Shown: positions 7,925-16,291, counted from the first letter of the stretch. The stretch is 64,000 nt of DNA from Streptomyces sp. Q6 (GCF_036967205.1 NZ_CP146022.1:2542001-2606000), one strand, 5' to 3'. Translations and numbers: made by a program. The notes: generated by a model from the sequence alone, not told the origin.

Positions 7925-8278
7925 TCAGCGGAACTCGTCCGTCTCCAGGTCGAAGCCGAACGGGGCGGGGAGCGCCAGAGCCTTGCCGAAGGGGAGCGTG
8001 CAGGACTGGCGGTGGTCGCCCTTCGCCGGGTCGCTGTGCGGGGTGACGGAGGACGTGTCGCGGAAGAGGCGAAGTTCGGTGGGCGCGAAGGTGCCGTCAG
8101 GGATCGGGGGGTTCCTCGGACGGTGTCCACCGCTGGGCAGCTTCAGGCCCTTGTTCCCGGAGAAGTCCCTATCGGTCCTATCGGTCCGGGAACGCCCGAT
8201 CACCTGCTTCATGATCAAGTTGAGGGAGTCCTCGTGGTCCCCGTCCGGCGGGGGCGTCACGACGATCTTCGCGGTCAT
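7925..8278 (-). CDS. Hypothetical protein, 117 aa
   Basis: The ATG at 8278 is preceded by a GAGGG-type ribosome site. The product is MTAKIVVTPPPDGDHEDSLN followed by a helix (LIMKQVIGRSRTDRTDRDFS), a Pro/Gly-rich middle and the ending APFGFDLETDEFR. No signal peptide, membrane segment or recognised domain is visible. It faces away from the MerR gene and ends 23 bp from rnpB. An in-frame upstream extension exists, but the RBS supports this start. I do not recognise the family. Confidence 0.6.
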   Translation of the reverse strand: MTAKIVVTPPPDGDHEDSLNLIMKQVIGRSRTDRTDRDFSGNKGLKLPSGGHRPRNPPIPDGTFAPTELRLFRDTSSVTPHSDPAKGDHRQSCTLPFGKALALPAPFGFDLETDEFR

Positions 8279-8388
8279 GCCCTCACGTCCCTTCTTCGGT
8301 CGCTCGCCGGACTGGGCCATGATCGATCCGCCGTCCCTCGCGTCAGGGGGTGTTCCCTCAGTCGTGGCACAGGAGCGCGGATACGCGC

Positions 8389-8419
8389 TTGACCCTCCCC
8401 TGGCGTCAACGTTTCTACT
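8389..8419 (+). promoter_or_regulatory. MerR-type promoter, 19-bp spacer, probably leaderless
   Basis: TTGACC (8389-8394) and TCTACT (8414-8419) are separated by 19 bp, the long spacer characteristic of MerR-controlled promoters. TTGAC and GTCAA half-sites face each other within it. The -10 ends 6 bp before the ATG at 8426, so the transcript would start at or next to the start codon. This predicts autoregulated, leaderless expression of the MerR gene. Confidence 0.7.
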
Positions 8420-8425
8420 GAGGTC

Positions 8426-9200
8426 ATGCGGATCGGAGAGCTGGCCGGGATCGTCGGCCTCACCACACGCGCCATCAGGCACTACCACCACCTCGGGCTG
8501 CTGCCCGAGCCCGAGCGGCTCGGCAACGGCTATCGCGCGTACGGGCTGCGGCACGCGGTCGAGCTGGCCCGGATCCGGCGCCTCACCGAGCTGGGCCTCG
8601 GCCTCCCCGAGGTGCGGGACGTGCTCGCGGACGACGCGGGGCGCGACCTCGCCGAGGTGCTTGCCGAGCTGGACGCGGACCTGGCGCGGCAGGAGGCCGC
8701 GATCCATGGACGCCGGACCCGGCTGCGCGCGCTGCTGGCCGACGCCGAGCGGGGCGGCTCCCGGCGGACGGCCCGCTCTCGCCCGAACTGGCCGCCTTCT
8801 TCGGCGAGTTGGGTGATGTCGACCGGACGTCGCCGATGGCCGTGAGGGATCGCGACGTGCTCACCCTGATCGACGTGGCCGCCCCGCCCGAGGCCCGGGA
8901 GCGGCTGATGGCGGCGCTGGTGCCCGCGCTCAGCGAGCCGGGCGCCCTCGACGCGGTCCGCGACGTGTACGCCCGGCTCGACGCCCTCGCCGACGCGGAG
9001 CCCGACGATCCGCGGGTCACCGAGGCCGCGCACGCCCTGCTCGGCTGTCTGCCCGCGGAGCTGCCCTCCGGGCCGTCCGCGGACGAGGACTCCTGGGACG
9101 GCGGCCCGCTGCTGGGGACCTTCCTCGCCGACTTCTCCCCGCCCAGGCGGCAGCCGTCCGTCTCGCCCTGCGGATGGCCGCCGACGGCGGCGCGCGATGA
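8426..9200 (+). CDS. MerR-family transcriptional regulator, with two apparent frameshifts
   Basis: The N-terminal winged HTH is clear: MRIGELAGIVGLTTRAIRHY, then HHLGLLPEPERLGNGYRAYG, followed by the coiled-coil ELDADLARQEAAIHGRRTRL. Homology then moves to another frame at about 8757 (needs one G in GGCGG-CTC), giving LPADGPLSPELAAFFGELGD and an effector-binding-like helical domain. It moves again at about 9138 (needs one C in TCCCC-GCC), giving QAAAVRLALRMAADGGAR ending at 9200. The restored protein is about 258 residues and its TGA overlaps the ATG of the next gene. Both breaks look like single-base losses in G/C runs. Confidence 0.8.
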
Positions 9201-9817
9201 CCGGCGCGCTGCGCCTGCTCGCCGGGCACGAACTGCGGATGCTGGGGAGTCTCGGCCGGTGGGTGGCGCGGCGGCGGCACGGTGTTCCGGCCGGGGCGAG
9301 CGCGTTCGGGTACGCGCGCGGGCAGGCCGCCATGATGTACGGCTTCGCGTTCGTCTGCGTCGTGGAGAGCGTCGGGATGGCCGTGCTGCTCCGCGACCAT
9401 CCGGTACTGCACCGGGTCGTGCTCGCCCTCGACGTCTACACCGTCGTCATGGTGCTCGGGCTCCAGGCGGCGGCGGTCACCCGGCCGCACGTGGTGACCG
9501 CCGACGCGCTGCGGGTGCGGCGCGGCGCGCAGGTGGACCTGTGGATACCGGTGGACCGGATCGCCGCCGTGCGCCGCGAGAACCGGTACACGCACACGCC
9601 GTGCGACGGCGAACTGAACCTGGACGTCGGCGCGCGGACCAGCATCACGCTCGAACTCGCCGAGCCGGTGCGGCATGTGACGGTGCTCGGCCGCGCCAAG
9701 GACGTGCGCGTGGTGCGGCTGCACGCCGAGGAACCGGAGAGGCTGGCGCGCACGCTCCGGGCGCGGCTCACGCGGGCGCGAACCGCACCTTCGCCCGCCC
9801 CGGATCCGCCTGCGTGA
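9197..9817 (+). CDS. Membrane protein of unknown function, coupled to the MerR gene
   Basis: A 206-residue protein starting at an ATG that overlaps the MerR stop. Two hydrophobic helices (AAMMYGFAFVCVVESVGMAV and VVLALDVYTVVMVLGLQAAA) precede a C-terminal beta-rich region with VTADALRVRRGAQVDLWIPV and ISLTLELAEPVRHV-like strands, resembling a bacterial PH-like fold. The overlap suggests it is the main target or partner of the MerR regulator. The last 50 bp overlap the convergent RNB gene. No specific function is recognised. Confidence 0.75.
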   Translation: MTGALRLLAGHELRMLGSLGRWVARRRHGVPAGASAFGYARGQAAMMYGFAFVCVVESVGMAVLLRDHPVLHRVVLALDVYTVVMVLGLQAAAVTRPHVVTADALRVRRGAQVDLWIPVDRIAAVRRENRYTHTPCDGELNLDVGARTSITLELAEPVRHVTVLGRAKDVRVVRLHAEEPERLARTLRARLTRARTAPSPAPDPPA

Positions 9818-11210
9818 GCCTGACCCGAAGGCGCTCGCCCAGCGGCAGCGCGGCGGCGCCGCCCTCGACGCGGGCGACGACGGCGGGTTCGGTCAACTGG
9901 ACGGTGCCGACGGCCGGTTCGTGGTCCTTCACGTCCACGACGACGGCGTCGAACATCTCGCCGATCCGGTCCTTCAGGAGGGCCGCCTCGACGATGTCGA
10001 CGGACTCGCGCTCCACGGTGTTCCCGCGCCGCGTCCCCTCGGCCATCTCCTTCGGGAGGCTGTCGAGGGCGGTCAACACCCATTCGGGGACGCCCTGTTG
10101 GTTGCACGCGGCCAGACACAGCTCGGACGCGTAGCGGTCGACGAGGCGGCGCAGCGGGGCCGTGCAGTGGGTGTACGGGGCGGCGACGGCGGCGTGCGTG
10201 GCGAGGTCGGGCACGTCGCCGCCGCGGAAGGCGGTGTAGCCCGCGCCGCGCAGCAGCGTCGTGCACTCCTGGAGGAACGCGGCGTGGTGCGGGTCGCGCG
10301 GGTCGAGGGACCGGACGAGCGCGGAGTACGGGACGTGGTGCGGCCAGTCGATGCGCAGCGCCTTCGCGACCCGGCGCAGCCGGCCGACCGCGCCGTCGGG
10401 GGCGGCGGGCAGGGTGCGCAGGACGCCGGTGCCCGCGGCGAGCATCAGGTCGGCGGCGGCCATGCCGGTGAGCAGGGAGATCTGGGCGTTCCAGGAGTCG
10501 GCGGGCAGCGGGGCGCGGTAGCCGAGTTCGTACGCGCCGTCGTGGACGACGATCTCCTGCTCGGGCACGTTCAGGGAGATGCCGCCGCGCTCGACCTCCA
10601 GCGCCTCGCGCAGGGTCCCGATGTCCTCGAGCAGCGCGACCGGTTCCTCGGCGGTGCCGCCGTCGATGGCCTTCTGCACGCCTTTGTAGTCGAGTTTGGC
10701 GCGGCTGCGCACGAGGGCCCGTACGACGTCGGTGGTCTCGGTGCGCCCGTCCGCGTCGAGGTCGATGGTCCACAGGACGGCCGGGCAGGTCTGGTCGGGC
10801 AGCAGGCTGGCCGCGCCCTCGCTGAGCACGGGCGGGTGCAGCGGAACCTTCTCGTCGGGGAAGTAGAGGGTCGTCACGCGGCGGTGCGCCTCCGCGTCGA
10901 GCGGGCCGCCGGGGGTGACGAAGGCGGCGACGTCCGCGATCGCGTACCGCACGCGGTATCCGCCGCCGGGGCGCCGGGACAGGTGCATCGCCTGGTCGAG
11001 GTCGGTGGAGGTGGGCGGGTCGATCGTGAAGAAGGGGATCGCCGTCTCGTCCCGGTCCGGCAGCCGGGGCCGCGCCGCGGCCTCCCGTGCCTCGGCGAGC
11101 ACCTCGGCCGGGAACTCCTCGGGGACGTCCAGCGTCGTTCGCAGCTCGCGCAGCACGGCACCGAGCGGTGCCTGCGCTGCGCCGGTCGCACGAAGGTGGC
11201 GGCGGGGCAT
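9768..11210 (-). CDS. RNB-domain (RNase II family) 3'-5' exoribonuclease
   Basis: A 480-residue protein with the RNB catalytic core IDPPTSTDLDQAMHL near residues 65-80, whose Asp residues bind the metal ions, and the later motif PYTHCTAPLRRLVDRYASEL. It degrades RNA processively in the cytoplasm. It is shorter than E. coli RNase II: the N-terminal cold-shock domains are missing, and the C-terminus has only a small S1-like segment (VGTVQLTEPAVVARVEG). This compact form is normal for actinobacteria. Start chosen at ATG 11210 (MPRRHLRATGAAQ). Confidence 0.92.
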   Translation of the reverse strand: MPRRHLRATGAAQAPLGAVLRELRTTLDVPEEFPAEVLAEAREAAARPRLPDRDETAIPFFTIDPPTSTDLDQAMHLSRRPGGGYRVRYAIADVAAFVTPGGPLDAEAHRRVTTLYFPDEKVPLHPPVLSEGAASLLPDQTCPAVLWTIDLDADGRTETTDVVRALVRSRAKLDYKGVQKAIDGGTAEEPVALLEDIGTLREALEVERGGISLNVPEQEIVVHDGAYELGYRAPLPADSWNAQISLLTGMAAADLMLAAGTGVLRTLPAAPDGAVGRLRRVAKALRIDWPHHVPYSALVRSLDPRDPHHAAFLQECTTLLRGAGYTAFRGGDVPDLATHAAVAAPYTHCTAPLRRLVDRYASELCLAACNQQGVPEWVLTALDSLPKEMAEGTRRGNTVERESVDIVEAALLKDRIGEMFDAVVVDVKDHEPAVGTVQLTEPAVVARVEGGAAALPLGERLRVRLTQADPGRAKVRFAPA

Positions 11211-11303
11211 GCGTCGAGCGTAGGACGCGGGAGCCTGAGCGGCACGCCGTACGCTGGGCCTTTGATTCGACCTTGTCGTCCCGTACGTGTCTGAGGAGCG
11301 CCC

Positions 11304-12104
11304 GTGCTTGTGCTGTTGCCGCCGTCGGAGGGTAAGGCCGCTTCCGGACGCGGGGCACCGCTGAAGCCGGAAGGGCTCTCGCTGCCGGGGCTCGCCGCGG
11401 CGCGGGCCGCGGTCCTCGACGAGCTGGTCGAGCTGTGCGTCGGCGCCGAAGCGGACGACGCGAAGGCCCGTGACGTGCTCGGGCTGAGCGAGGGGCTGCG
11501 CGGCGAGATCGCGAAGAACGCCGAACTGCGCACGGCGGGCGCGCGTCCGGCCGGGGAGATCTACACCGGGGTGCTGTACGACGCCCTGGACCTGGCCTCG
11601 CTCGACGCGGCCGCGAAGAAGCGGGCGGCGCGTTCGCTGCTCGTGTTCTCCGGGCTGTGGGGCGCGGTCCGCGTGACCGACCGGATCCCCTCCTACCGCT
11701 GCTCGATGGGCGTGAAGCTGCCCGGCCTCGGCGCGCTCGGCGCGTACTGGCGGGCGCCGATGGCCGAGGTGATGCCGGAGGTCGCCGGGGACGGGCTCGT
11801 GCTCGATCTGCGCTCGGCGGCCTACGCGTCCGCGTGGAAGCCGAAGGCCTCCGACGGCGACGTCGCGGGGCGCACGGCGTCGGTGCGGGTGCTGCACGCG
11901 CCGACCCGCAAGGTCGTCTCCCACTTCAACAAGGCGACCAAGGGCCGGATCGTACGGTCCCTGCTGACGTCCGGGGCGGCGCCGTCGGGACCCGCCGAAC
12001 TCGTCGACGTACTGCGGGGGCTCGGGTACGAGGTGGAGGTCGAGGAGCCGGCGAAGGGTGGACGGCCGTGGAGCCTGGACGTGCTGGTGGACGAGATCCA
12101 CTAG
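11304..12104 (+). CDS. yaaA: YaaA-family peroxide stress protein
   Basis: A 266-residue member of the YaaA (DUF328) family. It starts with the signature MLVLLPPSEGKAASGRG and carries the conserved FSGLWGAVRVTDRIPSYRCS, MGVKLPGLG, VLDLRSAAYASAW and RVLHAPTRKVVSHFNKATKG blocks. In E. coli YaaA limits free iron and DNA damage under peroxide stress and binds DNA. GTG start with GAGGAG upstream. It is followed by a 13-bp palindrome and KDPG aldolase on the same strand. Confidence 0.93.
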   Translation: MLVLLPPSEGKAASGRGAPLKPEGLSLPGLAAARAAVLDELVELCVGAEADDAKARDVLGLSEGLRGEIAKNAELRTAGARPAGEIYTGVLYDALDLASLDAAAKKRAARSLLVFSGLWGAVRVTDRIPSYRCSMGVKLPGLGALGAYWRAPMAEVMPEVAGDGLVLDLRSAAYASAWKPKASDGDVAGRTASVRVLHAPTRKVVSHFNKATKGRIVRSLLTSGAAPSGPAELVDVLRGLGYEVEVEEPAKGGRPWSLDVLVDEIH

Positions 12105-12119
12105 CCACCACCCTCCGTT

Positions 12120-12151
12120 GCAGCATGCGCAACGCCCTTTGCGCATGCTGC
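12120..12151. promoter_or_regulatory. 13-bp perfect inverted repeat between yaaA and eda
   Basis: GCAGCATGCGCAA (12120-12132) and TTGCGCATGCTGC (12139-12151) flank a 6-bp spacer, 15 bp after the yaaA stop and 23 bp before the aldolase start. It can form a strong hairpin but lacks a T-run. The TTGCGCA half-sites also resemble an operator. Either readthrough control or a repressor site is possible. Confidence 0.6.
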
Positions 12152-12174
12152 GCGACGCGGGGCAGGATGGCCCC

Positions 12175-12828
12175 ATGCCTCCGATGCCTGCCGCGCCTGC
12201 CGCCTCCGTGCTCGATCTCGCCCCCGTCGTCCCCGTCGTCGTCGTGGAGGACGCCGCCGACGCGGTGCCGCTCGCGCGGGCGCTCGTCGAGGGCGGACTG
12301 CCCGCGATCGAGGTGACCCTGCGCACGCCCGCCGCGCTCGACGCGATACGGGCGATCGCCGCCGAGGTCCCGGACGCGGTCGTCGGCGCGGGCACGGTCA
12401 TCTCCCCCGCGAACGTCGCCGACTCGGTGGCCGCCGGGGCCCGGTTCCTGGTCAGCCCCGGCTGGACGGACGCGCTGCTCGTCGCCATGAAGGGGTCGGG
12501 CGTGCCGTTCCTGCCCGGCGTCTCCACGACGTCGGAGGTCGTGGCGCTCCTGGAGCGGGGGGTCACCGAGATGAAGTTCTTCCCCGCGGAGGCCGCCGGC
12601 GGCGCCGCCTACCTGAAGTCGCTGTCCGGACCGCTGCCGCAGGCCCGCTTCTGCCCGACCGGCGGTGTCTCGCCGGCGAACGCGCCCTCGTATCTGGCGC
12701 TGAAGAACGTCGGCTGTGTGGGCGGGAGCTGGATGCTTCCGGGCGACGCCGTCGCCGCGAAGGACTGGGACCGGGTGCGACAGCTGGCCCGCGAGGCGAG
12801 CCTCATCGCAGGTGAGCGGTCTCGTTGA
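12175..12828 (+). CDS. eda: 2-keto-3-deoxy-6-phosphogluconate / 4-hydroxy-2-oxoglutarate aldolase
   Basis: A 217-residue class I aldolase. Conserved strand motifs are PAIEVTLRTPAALDAI (Glu and Arg of the active site), VGAGTVISPANV, FLVSPGWTDALLV, PFLPGVSTTSEV and TEMKFFPAEAAGG, whose Lys forms the Schiff base. The phosphate loop is CPTGGVSPAN. It cleaves KDPG to pyruvate and glyceraldehyde-3-phosphate, or the hydroxyproline-pathway analogue. No Entner-Doudoroff dehydratase is adjacent. The start could also be the second ATG at 12184. The end overlaps the convergent phosphatase by 26 bp. Confidence 0.93.
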   Translation: MPPMPAAPAASVLDLAPVVPVVVVEDAADAVPLARALVEGGLPAIEVTLRTPAALDAIRAIAAEVPDAVVGAGTVISPANVADSVAAGARFLVSPGWTDALLVAMKGSGVPFLPGVSTTSEVVALLERGVTEMKFFPAEAAGGAAYLKSLSGPLPQARFCPTGGVSPANAPSYLALKNVGCVGGSWMLPGDAVAAKDWDRVRQLAREASLIAGERSR

Positions 12829-13465
12829 GGAAGCGGACGCTGGCGTTGCCGTCGGCGTAGTACGCGATCTCCGTCAGGGACGCCGCCGCGAGTTCCATCC
12901 GGAACAGGGCCTCGGCCGGTGCGCCGAGCGCGAGCCGGACGAGCGTCTTGACGGGCGTGACATGGCTGACCAGGAGGACCGTGCGGCCGCGGTACGCGGC
13001 GGTGAGCCGGTCGCGCGTCACGGCGACGCGCTCGGCGACCGCCGCGAAGCTCTCGCCGCCCCCGGTGGGGGCGGCCTCCGGTGAGGCGAGCCAGGCGTCC
13101 ATGTCGTCCGGGAAGCGCTCCCGTACGTCCTTGAAGGTCAGCCCCTCCCACGCGCCGAAGTCCGTCTCGCGCAGGCCGTCGTCGATCGTCACGTCGAGGC
13201 CGAGGCGGGCGGCGACGGTGTCCGCGGTCTGGCGGCACCGCTTGAGCGGCGACGACACGATCGCCTCGACCGTGCCGCGCTCCGCGAGGGCGGCCGCCGT
13301 GCGCTCGGCCTGGCGGCGGCCCGTTTCGGACAGCTCCGGGTCGCTGCCGCCGCTGCCGGAGAAGCGTTTCTCGGGGGTCAGCGCGGTCTCGCCGTGCCGG
13401 AGCAGTACGAAGGCGGCCGGGGCACCGAGATCCGGTGCCGCGACCGCCTTGGCAGCACGGCTCAT
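12803..13465 (-). CDS. Histidine phosphatase family protein (RNase H half absent)
   Basis: A 220-residue phosphoglycerate-mutase-like phosphatase. The catalytic motif is FVLLRHGETALTPEKRFSG; further active-site parts are SSPLKRCRQTAD, LRETDFGAWEGLTFKDV and LLVSHVTPVKTLV. In S. coelicolor the corresponding gene (SCO2299) encodes an RNase HI domain fused in front of this phosphatase. Here the protein starts MSRAAKAVAAPDLGAP, which looks like the interdomain linker, and the ATG directly follows the stop of the zinc-ribbon gene (TAGATG). The RNase H half appears cleanly lost at this locus. Substrate unknown; a CobC/acid phosphatase role is possible. Confidence 0.9.
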   Translation of the reverse strand: MSRAAKAVAAPDLGAPAAFVLLRHGETALTPEKRFSGSGGSDPELSETGRRQAERTAAALAERGTVEAIVSSPLKRCRQTADTVAARLGLDVTIDDGLRETDFGAWEGLTFKDVRERFPDDMDAWLASPEAAPTGGGESFAAVAERVAVTRDRLTAAYRGRTVLLVSHVTPVKTLVRLALGAPAEALFRMELAAASLTEIAYYADGNASVRFLNETAHLR

Positions 13466-14209
13466 CTAGAGGCCCGACTCCGCGGTGCGGACCAGGATGC
13501 GGCGGCAGTTCTCGCAGCGGACCACGGTTTCGGGGGCCGCGGCGCGGACCTCGTTCAGCTCCGTGATGTTGAGTTCCAGGCGGCAGCCCTCGCAGCGGCG
13601 CTGGAACAGCTTGGCCGCGCCGACGCCGCCCTCCTTCTCGCGGAGCTTGTCGTACAGCTTCAGGAGGTCGGCGGGGATGGTGCCCGCGATGACCTCGCGC
13701 TCCTTCGCGATGGAGGCGGCCTCCGCGTCCAGCTCGGCCGCGGCCCGGTCGCGGCGGGCCGTCGCGTCGTCGGCCTTGGCCTGGACCGAACCGAGGCGCT
13801 CGGACAGCTCACCGGCCCGCTCCTGCGCGGACTCGCGGCGCTCCATGACCTCCAGGACGACGTCCTCCAGGTCGCCCTGGCGCTTGGCCAGGGAGGCGAT
13901 CTCCTTCTGGAGGTTCTCCAGGTCCTTGGGCGACGTCACCGCGCCCGAGTCGAGGCGCTGCTGGTCGCGGGCGGCACGCTGACGGACCTGGTCGACGTCC
14001 TGCTCGGCCTTGGTCTGCTCACGGGCGCAGTCGCTCTCCTCGGTCGTCGCGGCGACGTGCAGGTCACGCAGCTGCGTGAGGTCCTTGGTGAGCGACTCGA
14101 TCTCGGCGTGCTCGGGCAGCGACTTCTTCTTGTGCGCGAGCTGCTGGAGGCGTACGTCCAGGGCCTGGACGTCGAGAAGACGGATCTGGTCGGCGGGCGC
14201 GGCGTTCAG
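13466..14209 (-). CDS. Coiled-coil C4-type zinc-ribbon protein, apparent CTG start
   Basis: A 247-residue protein. The first 160 residues are a long coiled coil (LLDVQALDVRLQQLAHKKKS, then heptads through ERAGELSERLGSVQAKADDA). The C-terminus is a zinc ribbon with FQRRCEGCRLELN and VVRCENCRRIL (four Cys). The family is a conserved actinobacterial nucleic-acid-linked protein next to Nif3 and RNase H/phosphatase. The full-length frame has no ATG or GTG: it opens with CTG-AAC-GCC (LNAAPADQIRLL) at 14209, 7 bp after GGAG, and an in-frame TGA lies 30 bp upstream. CTG is therefore the likely start; the next standard start (13939) would delete 90 residues of coiled coil. Confidence 0.88.
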   Translation of the reverse strand: MNAAPADQIRLLDVQALDVRLQQLAHKKKSLPEHAEIESLTKDLTQLRDLHVAATTEESDCAREQTKAEQDVDQVRQRAARDQQRLDSGAVTSPKDLENLQKEIASLAKRQGDLEDVVLEVMERRESAQERAGELSERLGSVQAKADDATARRDRAAAELDAEAASIAKEREVIAGTIPADLLKLYDKLREKEGGVGAAKLFQRRCEGCRLELNITELNEVRAAAPETVVRCENCRRILVRTAESGL

Positions 14210-14236
14210 TTGGGGGCTCCAAAGGTTGAGAGAGGT

Positions 14237-15115
14237 TCACGAGGGTGTGCGCGCAGCGCTCGCTGGAAGGGTGGCGGCGGGCGACGGGCGAGCGGACGCC
14301 GCGTGGGCGGTCCAGGGGTCGGTGACCGTACGCGAGACATGGACGCGAAGTCCCCATCCGTGCCGGTCGGAGATCTCGTCGAGCTGGGCTGCGGCCAGCT
14401 CGCACCAGGGCCACTCGGTGGCCCAGTGCGCCGCGTCGAGCAGCGCCAGAGACGTGTGTTCGCGGGCCTCGCTGGCCGGGTGGTGGCGCAGGTCCGCGGT
14501 GAGGAAGGCGTCCACGCCGGACGCGCGTACGTCGTCGAAGAGGCTGTCGCCCGAGCCGCCGGAGACGGCGAGCGTACGGATCGTCGCGTCCGGGTCGCCC
14601 GCGACGCGGATGCCCTGCGCGGTGGCGGGCAGCCGGTCGGCGGCGCGGTCGGCCAGTTCGCGCAGGGTCAGGGGGTGTTCGAGCTCACAGACGCGGCCGA
14701 GGCCGCGGCGCCCCGACGGGTCCGTCGGGTCCGGCACGAGGGGGCGTACGACGCGGACGTCGAGGGCGCCGGCGAGCGCGTCGCTCACGCCGGGGTCGGC
14801 CTTGTCGGCGTTCGTGTGCGCCACGTGCAGGGCGATGTCGTTCTTGACGAGGGTGTGGACGACCTTGCCCTTGAAGGTGTCCGCGGCCACCGTCGTCGTC
14901 CCGCGCAGATAGAGCGGGTGGTGCGTGACCAGCAGGTCCGCGCCGATCCTGACCGCCTCGTCGACGATCTCCTGGACCGGGTCGACCGCGAACAGGACCC
15001 GGTTCACCTCGGAGTCGGGGTCGCCCACGACGGTGCCGACCGCGTCCCATGCCTCGGCGAGCGAGGCGGGCCAGAGAGCGGCGAGCGCGGTGGTCACTTC
15101 AGACAGACGGGGCAC
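14237..15115 (-). CDS. Nif3-like dinuclear metal-centre protein
   Basis: A 292-residue member of the NIF3/DUF34 family, a hexameric ring protein with a two-metal site. Metal ligands are in LLVTHHPLYLRGTTTV and near DAAHWATEWPWCELAAAQL. The N-terminal half MPRLSEVTTALAALWPASLA is typical. Biochemical role is still uncertain across bacteria (GTP cyclohydrolase-like metal chemistry has been proposed). It is upstream of the zinc-ribbon and phosphatase genes on the same strand, a conserved actinobacterial trio. Confidence 0.93.
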   Translation of the reverse strand: MPRLSEVTTALAALWPASLAEAWDAVGTVVGDPDSEVNRVLFAVDPVQEIVDEAVRIGADLLVTHHPLYLRGTTTVAADTFKGKVVHTLVKNDIALHVAHTNADKADPGVSDALAGALDVRVVRPLVPDPTDPSGRRGLGRVCELEHPLTLRELADRAADRLPATAQGIRVAGDPDATIRTLAVSGGSGDSLFDDVRASGVDAFLTADLRHHPASEAREHTSLALLDAAHWATEWPWCELAAAQLDEISDRHGWGLRVHVSRTVTDPWTAHAASARPSPAATLPASAARTPS

Positions 15116-15158
15116 GCAGACAGGTTACCTGCGCCGCGCGCCCCACCCCTAAGCGTGG

Positions 15159-16211
15159 TTACTTGACCAGGTTCGCGCGGAGGTCCTTGAGCACCTCGCC
15201 GGCGGCCGTGACACCGAGGCCCAGGTACCAGGTCTCGTCCGGGACGTCCTTCGCCCGGCCGTTCTTCACGGCGCCCAGCTTGTTCCAGAGCGGGTTGTCC
15301 TCGGCGCTCGCGCGCTGGGTCTTCTTCGCGTCGCCGTAGACGCCGGTGAAGATCCAGTCGGCGTCGGCGGAGTCGATCTTCTCCGGGCTGATCTCGGTCG
15401 CCAGGTCGTCGATCCGCTGGTTCTTCGGGCGCGGGATGCCGGCGTCGTCGAGGATCGTGCCGATGAAGGAGGCCTTGGCGTAGAGGCGGATGCGGTCCGG
15501 CATGTAGCGGAGCATGGTCACGGTCGGGGCCGTGCCGCCGTTGGCCTTCTTCACGTCGGCGCCGAGCTGCTTCACGTTCTTCTCGTACGTGGCGAGGTTC
15601 GCCTCGGCCTTGGGCTTCTCGTCGAGCGCGGAGGCGTTGAGGAGGTAGTTCTCCTTCCACGTGAAGCCCGGACGGATGGAGAAGACGGTCGGCGCGATCT
15701 TCGAGAGCTGCGGGTAGAGCTTGGCGGCGCGCAGCTCGCTGCCGAGGATCAGGTCGGGGTGGAGGTTCGCGATGGCCTCCATGTTGAGGGCGTTGATGGT
15801 GCCCACGTTCTTGGGGCTGCCCGCGTCCTTCTTCAGGTACGAGGGGATGCCCTCGTCGCCCTCGGTGGGGGCGTAGCCGACGGGCTTGATGCCGAGGGAG
15901 ACGACGTTGTCGAGCTCGCCGACGTCGAGGACGACGACGCGCTGCGGCTTCTTCTTCAGCTCGGTCTTGCCCAGGGCGTGCGTGACGGTGCGCGGGAAGG
16001 TGCCGTCCGCGGCCGTCGTGCCCATCTTCGCGGTCTGCTCCGCGGCCTGGGAGAAGTCGTCGCCGCCCTGGGCGACCTTCTTGGAGCCGGCGCCGTTGTC
16101 GCTCTTGGCCGAGGCGTCGTCGTCCGATCCCGACCCGCAGGCGGTGAGGGCGAGGGCGGCGACAGCGGTGACGGCGGTCGCCGTGATCCGGGTGCGGTGA
16201 CGTATCGACAT
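15159..16211 (-). CDS. Iron-siderophore ABC transporter substrate-binding lipoprotein
   Basis: A 350-residue secreted lipoprotein. Signal peptide MSIRHRTRITATAVTAVAAL with lipobox LTAC gives an anchored Cys near residue 26. The mature part is a FecB/TroA-type binding protein: PQRVVVLDVGELDNVVSLGI, KPVGYAP, LNMEAIANLHPDLILGSELR and the C-terminal DETWYLGLGVTAAGEVL. GGAGAA ribosome site upstream. A clear iron box lies 80 bp upstream, so expression should rise under iron limitation. No permease or ATPase is adjacent, so it must share transport components encoded elsewhere. Confidence 0.93.
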   Translation of the reverse strand: MSIRHRTRITATAVTAVAALALTACGSGSDDDASAKSDNGAGSKKVAQGGDDFSQAAEQTAKMGTTAADGTFPRTVTHALGKTELKKKPQRVVVLDVGELDNVVSLGIKPVGYAPTEGDEGIPSYLKKDAGSPKNVGTINALNMEAIANLHPDLILGSELRAAKLYPQLSKIAPTVFSIRPGFTWKENYLLNASALDEKPKAEANLATYEKNVKQLGADVKKANGGTAPTVTMLRYMPDRIRLYAKASFIGTILDDAGIPRPKNQRIDDLATEISPEKIDSADADWIFTGVYGDAKKTQRASAEDNPLWNKLGAVKNGRAKDVPDETWYLGLGVTAAGEVLKDLRANLVK

Positions 16212-16291
16212 CGGCGGTTCTCCAGGTGTTGCAGGGCAGCACGGAACCGGCGATCGATCACGTCGACCACGGCCACAGGGCGCCCACAGGT

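Noticed and set aside
13466-13939. Zinc-ribbon protein starting at the internal GTG 13939
   Set aside because: It would cut 90 residues of conserved coiled coil that continue in frame to the CTG with a good ribosome site.
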